From Paracoccus litorisediminis (GTDB lineage Bacteria; Pseudomonadota; Alphaproteobacteria; Rhodobacterales; Rhodobacteraceae): 64,000 bases of DNA. A model generated the notes under the pieces. The model made no database searches. It had not been told where the DNA came from and saw nothing but the letters and a program-made list of their open reading frames with translations. Every line of letters begins with the position of its first letter. Positions within the stretch are counted from its first letter, which is position 1. A program made the translations under genes and the position numbers. This document shows positions 60,749-64,000 of the stretch, one piece after another. The stretch covers positions 372,001-436,000 of the forward strand of contig NZ_WMIG01000001.1 in assembly GCF_009711205.1 (NCBI RefSeq). Reading direction: 5' to 3'.

Positions 60749-60761
60749 GCAAGCAGAGGTT

Positions 60762-60789
60762 TTGCGCAACTATCTGACTTTGTTATGTT
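60762..60789 (+). promoter_or_regulatory. Candidate promoter of the ArsR-type gene
   Basis: TTGCGC (60762-60767) and TATGTT (60784-60789) are 16 bases apart on the plus strand. The -35 is 14 bases from that of the divergent atp promoter, so the two may interfere. Confidence 0.35.
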
Positions 60790-60876
60790 TAGCGTCACCG
60801 GTGCTGAACGGTTTCCAAGGGTTGCGGGCCGAAGGTGCAAGGGTCCATATTCAACCCAGCAGTTAAGTAAGCATAG

Positions 60877-61236
60877 ATGGCCCCGCAAAACCCCAGTCTG
60901 GACATAATTTTCGCCGCCCTCGCCGATCCGACGCGGCGGGCGATCCTTGGCATGTTGCTGGAGGATGACATGGCGGTGACGGATGTGGCCGCGCCATTCG
61001 AGGTCAGCTTGGCTGCGATCTCGAAGCACCTTGCCGTGCTGGTGACGGCGGGACTGATCCGGCAAGAGCGGCGCGGGCGGATCATCTGGTGCAAGCTGGA
61101 ACCCGAAGGGCTTCGCAGCGCCTCGGTCTGGATGCAGGGGTTCGGCCAGTTCGAGCCAGTGGATCTGGACGATTTCGAACGCTTTCTGCTGGCCGAACTG
61201 GGGGGCGCCCCTTCCGAAGGGAAGGAGCAGCCCTGA
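60877..61236 (+). CDS. ArsR-family transcriptional regulator without metal-site cysteines
   Basis: A 119-residue winged-helix repressor. The HTH is FAALADPTRRAILGML with VTDVAAPFEVSLAAISKHLAV, and the wing is LIRQERRGRIIWCKLEPEG. The ELCVCDL-type metal-binding motif of true ArsR proteins is absent, so the signal is probably not arsenic. Such regulators often pair with SRPBCC-domain genes, but none is next to it. It is convergent with the 5'-nucleotidase gene and six bases away. Confidence 0.9.
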   Translation: MAPQNPSLDIIFAALADPTRRAILGMLLEDDMAVTDVAAPFEVSLAAISKHLAVLVTAGLIRQERRGRIIWCKLEPEGLRSASVWMQGFGQFEPVDLDDFERFLLAELGGAPSEGKEQP

Positions 61237-61242
61237 GCCGGA

Positions 61243-62844
61243 TCATTTGACGGTAATGCGCCCGTCAAGCTCGGGCACAAAGCCCGGTCCGGATTTGGCC
61301 AGATATTCGGCAAGTACATCCGCAAGGTCCGGACCGAAGTCATAGGCCTCGGTCGCATTGGTCGCAAAGATCTTGTAGCCGTCTCCGCCGCCGCGCATGT
61401 AGTTGTTGGACACCACGCCATAAGTGGCGGCCAGGTCGATCGGCTTCCAGGCATCGCCGTCGCGGACCTGCACATCAGAAATCCGCTTGCCGACTTCGGC
61501 CTTGGGATCGACCGTATATTTCAACCCCGCAACCTGCGCGAAACGGCCCGCTTTATCGTCATACTGGCTCGCCCCGTTTTCCAGCGCCGCGACGATATCC
61601 GCGCCCTTCAACTTGAAGGTCGACAGCGTGTTCTGGAAAGGCAGGACCGACAGGACTTCGCCCATGGTCACCGGCCCGGCATCGATCGACGCGCGCAAGC
61701 CGCCGCCATTCGCGATGGCAACCGTGACGCCCTGCGCCTTGACGCGATCCAGCATGGCGTCGGCGACAACCACGCCCATCTCGCATTCCTTCTGACGGCA
61801 GGTTTCGCGGCTGCCGTCGATTGGGGCCTTGGTTTCGGCGACCAGCTTCTGCTTCAGCTTTTCGATAGGAGCGGCCATTTCCTTGACGCGGGCGGCGAGG
61901 GTCGGATCCTCGGCGATTGAGCCGTCCAGCAGGATCGGCTGCCCCTCGGCCTTGATCAGCTTGCCGTTGTCATCCCAGGTCAGCGTCAGATGGCCTAGAT
62001 ATTTGCCGTAGGCATAGGCTGTCACGATCGGCACTTCTCCATCCGGCCCCTTTGCAACCGTCGGATACGGACCTTCCGCTCCGTCCATATCGCCCAGAAG
62101 CGTATGGCTGTGACCGCCAATCAGCGCGTCAATGCCGCCGACCTCGGCAACGATTTCCTGATCGCGCTTGTAGCCCTCATGGGTCAACGCAAGGATCTTG
62201 CTGACACCGGAATCGGTCAGCTCCTGCACATCGGCCTTGAGGCTGTCGATGTCGTCCTGGAAAATCACCTTATCGCCGGGCGAGGCAGTTTCGGGCGTGT
62301 CCATCGCCAAAGCCGAAACGATGCCGATCTTTTCGCCACCGACCTCTAGCGTCAGCTTGTCACCAACCTTGCCCTTCAGTTCCGGCGACTGCGACAGGTC
62401 GAGATTGCCCGAGATAACCGGAAACTTGACGCCCTCGGCCAGCAGTTGCAGCCCGGCGGGTCCGTCATCGAACTCGTGGTTACCCACCGCCATCGCGTCG
62501 AACCCGATCGCGTTCATGAACTCGACCGTGTCCTTGCCCTTGTAGGTCGTATAGAACAGGCTGCCCTGATACTGATCGCCTGCATCCAGGACGACCACGT
62601 TCTGCCCCTCGGATTTCAACTGGTTGCGCAGCTCGTTGATCTTGGTCGCCAGCCGTGCCACGCCTCCGAAACATTCGTTCTTGGCCAAGGTCTCGGCGTC
62701 GCAAGTCGCGTCATATTTGTTGATCGACTCGATCCGACTGTGGAAGTCATTGATATGCAGGACATGCAGCGTGTAATCCGCCTGCGCTGCGCCCGCATTC
62801 AGGGCAAGGCTTGCCACAGATACCAGAAATGCGCGTTTCATCAT
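61243..62844 (-). CDS. Periplasmic 5'-nucleotidase/metallophosphatase (UshA-like)
   Basis: A 533-residue secreted enzyme with a signal peptide to about residue 22 (AGAAQA). The N-terminal metallophosphatase domain has HINDFHSRI, VVLDAGDQYQGS, GNHEFDDG and GGHSHTLLG. The C-terminal substrate domain has NGGGLRASIDAG and NNYMRGGGDGY. It dephosphorylates nucleotides outside the cytoplasm so that nucleosides can be taken up; this fits the adenosine kinase and adenine deaminase in the window. Two ATGs (62844 and 62841) follow AGAGGGA. Confidence 0.92.
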   Translation of the reverse strand: MMKRAFLVSVASLALNAGAAQADYTLHVLHINDFHSRIESINKYDATCDAETLAKNECFGGVARLATKINELRNQLKSEGQNVVVLDAGDQYQGSLFYTTYKGKDTVEFMNAIGFDAMAVGNHEFDDGPAGLQLLAEGVKFPVISGNLDLSQSPELKGKVGDKLTLEVGGEKIGIVSALAMDTPETASPGDKVIFQDDIDSLKADVQELTDSGVSKILALTHEGYKRDQEIVAEVGGIDALIGGHSHTLLGDMDGAEGPYPTVAKGPDGEVPIVTAYAYGKYLGHLTLTWDDNGKLIKAEGQPILLDGSIAEDPTLAARVKEMAAPIEKLKQKLVAETKAPIDGSRETCRQKECEMGVVVADAMLDRVKAQGVTVAIANGGGLRASIDAGPVTMGEVLSVLPFQNTLSTFKLKGADIVAALENGASQYDDKAGRFAQVAGLKYTVDPKAEVGKRISDVQVRDGDAWKPIDLAATYGVVSNNYMRGGGDGYKIFATNATEAYDFGPDLADVLAEYLAKSGPGFVPELDGRITVK

Positions 62845-62875
62845 TCCCTCTCGTCGCCGAAAATTGTTCGGGCCG

Positions 62876-62903
62876 AGCTTAGGGATGGGTCGTCATGCGT
62901 CAA
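62876..62903 (-). promoter_or_regulatory. Candidate promoter of the 5'-nucleotidase gene
   Basis: On the minus strand TTGACG (62903-62898) and TAAGCT (62881-62876) are 16 bases apart. The -10 is a poor match. Confidence 0.35.
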
Positions 62904-62952
62904 CCATTGAACGGCGCGCGCTTGACTCTTGACGAGGCGGCGGACCGGGAGC

Positions 62953-63297
62953 ATGAACCGCGCCATGCTGATCTATAAAGTCCTTCGAGAACCCGAGTTC
63001 GCGGCCTTTCGTCGCGACGGTCACACTCACGGTGCCCCGGTCGATCTGACCGACGGCTACATCCACTTGTCCACGGCACAGCAACTGCCCGGAACGTTGG
63101 CCAAGCACTTCGCGGTCGAAGACGGGTTGCACCTGCTGGCGCTGGACTCCGAGGAGTTGGATAGTATCCGATGGGAGCCCTCGCGCGGCGGCGACCTGTT
63201 CCCGCATCTTTACCGAGAGCTGCGCGCCGATGACGTGATCTGGTCGCGCCCTATCGCCCTTGGCCCAAACGGTCACGAAACCGGAGACCTCGCATGA
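62953..63297 (+). CDS. DUF952 family protein
   Basis: A protein of about 114 residues. Conserved features are [30 protein letters not shown] and [17 protein letters not shown], matching DUF952, a small domain of unknown function related in fold to ADP-ribosyl-cyclase or phosphotransferase-like proteins. I chose the ATG at 62953; GGGAG ends one base before it, so the ATG at 62965 is also possible. The pyrD start overlaps its stop (ATGA), a pairing that recurs in Rhodobacterales. Confidence 0.85.
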   Translation: MNRAMLIYKVLREPEFAAFRRDGHTHGAPVDLTDGYIHLSTAQQLPGTLAKHFAVEDGLHLLALDSEELDSIRWEPSRGGDLFPHLYRELRADDVIWSRPIALGPNGHETGDLA

Positions 63298-64000
63298 ACC
63301 TGATCGAGCGGATCGGCCTGTCCTCGCTGCATTTGCTGGACCCCGAAAAGGCTCATGACTTGTCGATTAAGGCACTGGAGCGCGGACTAGTGCCGCTGCC
63401 CGGCAAGCCTGCGACCTCGGATCGTCTGCGCTTGCGATTGGCGGGGCTGGAGCTTGCAAACCCGGTCGGGTTGGCCGCCGGCTATGACAAGAACGCCCGC
63501 ACCCTGCCAGCGCTAATGCGTGCAGGATTTGGCTTTGTCGAGGTCGGCGCGGCTACCCCGCGCCCGCAGCCCGGCAATCCCAAGCCGCGCCTGTTCCGGT
63601 TGACCGAGGACCGCGCGATCATCAACCGTTTCGGCTTCAACAATGAAGGTGCCGAGCGCATTGCAGAACGGATGGCGCGCCGTCCCAATGCCTATCCGGC
63701 CGGCATTCCGGTCGGCCTGAACATCGGAGCGAACAAGGACAGCGCTGACAAAAGCGCCGATTTCGCCGCCGTGGTCCGCGTGGCCGGGGAAACCGCGGAC
63801 TTCCTGACGGTGAACGTCTCATCGCCCAACACCGAAAAGCTTCGCGATCTTCAGGGACCGGAGGCACTGGCCGCTTTGCTGGATGGGGTCATCAAGGCGC
63901 GTGACGCACTGCCGAATCGCCCGCCCGTCTTCGTCAAGATTGCTCCCGATCTGGACGATGCGGGATTGGCCGACATCGCCGCAGTCGCCTTGGCAGCACC
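63294..64000 (+). CDS. pyrD: Dihydroorotate dehydrogenase, quinone-linked class 2 (3' end outside window)
   Basis: Oxidises dihydroorotate to orotate at the membrane in pyrimidine synthesis. The first 235 residues are present: [20 protein letters not shown] is the amphipathic membrane-binding start of class 2 enzymes, followed by [12 protein letters not shown] (FMN-site), [23 protein letters not shown] and [12 protein letters not shown] with the catalytic Ser region. The gene continues beyond the window. It overlaps DUF952 as ATGA. Confidence 0.96.
   Translation, partial: MNLIERIGLSSLHLLDPEKAHDLSIKALERGLVPLPGKPATSDRLRLRLAGLELANPVGLAAGYDKNARTLPALMRAGFGFVEVGAATPRPQPGNPKPRLFRLTEDRAIINRFGFNNEGAERIAERMARRPNAYPAGIPVGLNIGANKDSADKSADFAAVVRVAGETADFLTVNVSSPNTEKLRDLQGPEALAALLDGVIKARDALPNRPPVFVKIAPDLDDAGLADIAAVALAA

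Noticed and set aside
1..64000. Mobile elements, prophage, CRISPR, restriction-modification or toxin-antitoxin genes
   Set aside because: All regions were examined; every large ORF is a recognisable core gene or its shadow, and no direct-repeat array or transposase motif was seen.

Overview
The window is a contiguous piece of an alphaproteobacterial chromosome, most likely from Rhodobacterales and Paracoccus-like. The reasons are a permuted two-piece tmRNA gene with the tag ANDNRAPVALAA, a ChpT phosphotransferase, olsBA ornithine-lipid genes, a short HprK next to rapZ, EIIA-Man and HPr, F0 genes with a divided b/b' pair, a DUF1476 (ATP synthase zeta) gene, an fds formate dehydrogenase operon, and high-GC coding throughout. 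I see no insertion sequence, integrase, prophage, CRISPR array, tRNA or rRNA gene. The window is core chromosome, and what is unusual lies mainly between the genes.

Layout. 1-3.1 kb: tail of an unknown gene, metA, ppk2 and a TPM-domain membrane protein in a tightly overlapping run. 3.2-6.1 kb: an orphan polyamine-type binding protein, the tmRNA gene and proA. 6.2-15.8 kb: an unknown alpha/beta-hydrolase-like protein, chpT, a tiny DUF3553 gene, olsB-olsA, an SLC13 transporter with RCK_C domains, a YmdB-like phosphoesterase, ubiB-ubiE, and divergent mutM. 15.9-23.8 kb: enoyl-CoA hydratase, rpsT, dnaA-dnaN-recF, adenine deaminase, recO. 23.8-29.6 kb: two META-domain proteins, a TSUP permease, dapE-GNAT-membrane protein, a glutamate-cysteine ligase, DUF2852. 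29.6-36.8 kb: a TetR regulator, then HPr, EIIA-Man, RapZ and HprK divergent from pckA, then RNase R. 36.8-43.7 kb: a LysR regulator followed by fdsGBA-fdhD-fdsD. 43.8-48.7 kb: purC-purS, ATP synthase zeta subunit, two thioesterases with a MATE exporter, and two MerR regulators. 48.7-55.3 kb: a fatty-acid beta-oxidation cluster (acyl-CoA dehydrogenase; GST, thiolase, cupin and FadJ-type protein). 55.3-64 kb: sugar kinase, nth, OmpA-like lipoprotein, atpI-B-E-b'-F, an ArsR regulator, a 5'-nucleotidase, DUF952 and the start of pyrD.

How the genes fit together. Energy and carbon control recurs: the HPr/EIIA/HprK/RapZ set borders pckA, formate oxidation has its own regulator and a LysR-type operator, and the F0 operon and the zeta inhibitor of F1 lie 13 kb apart. 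Replication genes (dnaA, dnaN, recF) sit beside rpsT, recO and mutM.

The strongest signals not explained by gene content are: a dispersed 23-base motif (seven copies, all intergenic, five in sense orientation just after a gene end); a stem of about 21 bp with that motif on both sides; matching CGGGCAA/TTGCCCG inverted repeats before both dnaA and dnaN, the second lying on the dnaN -35; an 11-base element repeated in mirror image in the mutM and ubiE leaders; and a LysR-type operator buried in the last codons of the regulator gene in front of the formate dehydrogenase operon.
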